Positions 5,894 through 6,373 of a DNA stretch of 6,373 nt are shown in pieces (within the stretch, counting starts at the first letter, position 1; each line of letters opens with the position of its first letter). Where the stretch lies: contig JAFRZS010000249.1 in assembly GCA_017442445.1 (NCBI GenBank), positions 1-6,373 of the forward strand. The letters are read 5' to 3'. The notes beneath the pieces are model-generated. The model was given only the letters and a program-made list of their open reading frames with translations. It did not search any database and had not been told where the DNA came from. Source of the DNA: Clostridia bacterium (GTDB taxonomy: Bacteria > Bacillota > Clostridia > Oscillospirales > Acutalibacteraceae). Made by a program: the position numbers and the translations under genes.

Positions 5894-6373
5894 ATGATTG
5901 ACTTGCTCACAAAAGCACTTCCGAAAAACACGGACGGTGTGATAATTTTTTCAGAAGAAAACAGAAAATATTTTACGGGATTTTCGTCAGAAGATGCGGT
6001 GCTTATCATTACAAAAAACGGCGCGGTTTATCTTGATGACGGAAGATATATCGAAGCGGCTGAAAAAGAAATTTCAGTTTGCGAGGTAAGACTTTTAAAA
6101 AATTTATCAGAGCAGCTGCCCGAAATTATGAAGGAATTTTCCGTCAAAAAAATCGGTGTTGAACAGTCAAGAATTTCTCTGCAGAGATTCAAATATTTAA
6201 AGAAAGTTTTAAAAGATTTTTCGGTATGTTCTTCGGACGCTTCAGAAAAAATTATAAATGATCTGCGTTCAAAAAAATCTGAAAAAGAGCTTGAAAAAAT
6301 TATAAAAGCTCAGAGAATTTCAGAGAGAGCTTTTGATTATATTTTAAAAGAAATTGCTGTCGGAAAAACCGAA
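5894..6373 (+). CDS. Aminopeptidase P family (Xaa-Pro peptidase), N-terminal fragment
   Basis: The first 160 codons of an M24B-type peptidase are visible; the frame is open at the window edge. The family removes N-terminal residues preceding proline, using two metal ions in a C-terminal pita-bread domain that lies outside the window, so the catalytic residues cannot be checked. What is seen is the creatinase-like N-terminal domain: NRKYFTGFSSEDAVLIIT (23-40), YLDDGRYIEAAEKE (46-59), KKIGVEQSRIS, and the linker helix starting near DLRSKKSEKELEKIIKAQRI (123-142). The linker position suggests the short form of about 355 aa (PepP/YqhT-like) rather than the 600-aa three-domain form. The start has a strong SD, AAGGAG (5881-5886), seven bases upstream and overlapping the last codons of maf; the gap to the maf stop is one base. 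In many Bacillota such a gene is followed by efp, which cannot be seen here. Confidence 0.87.
   Translation, partial: MIDLLTKALPKNTDGVIIFSEENRKYFTGFSSEDAVLIITKNGAVYLDDGRYIEAAEKEISVCEVRLLKNLSEQLPEIMKEFSVKKIGVEQSRISLQRFKYLKKVLKDFSVCSSDASEKIINDLRSKKSEKELEKIIKAQRISERAFDYILKEIAVGKTE

Overview
The window looks like chromosomal DNA of a low-to-moderate GC member of the Bacillota, most likely class Clostridia and possibly a gut Oscillospiraceae/Ruminococcaceae-type lineage. This is an inference from codon style, SD-led starts and the family flavour of TypA, Mfd, Maf and aminopeptidase P; no rRNA or other marker is present to fix the taxon. All genes read on the + strand.

Layout. (1) Bases 1-329 hold the 3' end of typA/bipA, a ribosome-associated GTPase. 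Its stop codon lies inside a long AT-rich hairpin (316-347) that probably terminates the transcript. (2) Bases 347-836 are a compact insertion-like cassette. It is a single AT-rich gene for a 118-aa four-helix-bundle protein (the family first found in 23S rRNA intervening sequences and related to Avd of diversity-generating retroelements). The gene is framed by long imperfect inverted repeats, each made of four 7-nt units, a small hairpin and an AT-rich inner edge. (3) Bases 902-5200 carry an amidohydrolase-family metalloenzyme followed after 3 nt by a full-length mfd (transcription-repair coupling factor, 1164 aa). (4) Bases 5201-5340 are a non-coding spacer with a second, diverged heptamer run plus hairpin, and a 9-nt direct repeat. 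(5) Bases 5341-6373 carry maf (nucleotide pyrophosphatase) and, after 1 nt, the N-terminal part of an aminopeptidase P family gene cut by the window edge.

The housekeeping genes share a theme of translation quality, DNA repair and nucleotide-pool sanitation, but no direct functional coupling can be shown. The most interesting part is the 347-836 cassette. Its two ends match each other as inverted repeats, and the hairpin in each end keeps its pairing through compensatory substitutions. That suggests a structure-recognised mobile or formerly mobile unit. The related motif after mfd could be a solo relic of the same kind of sequence.
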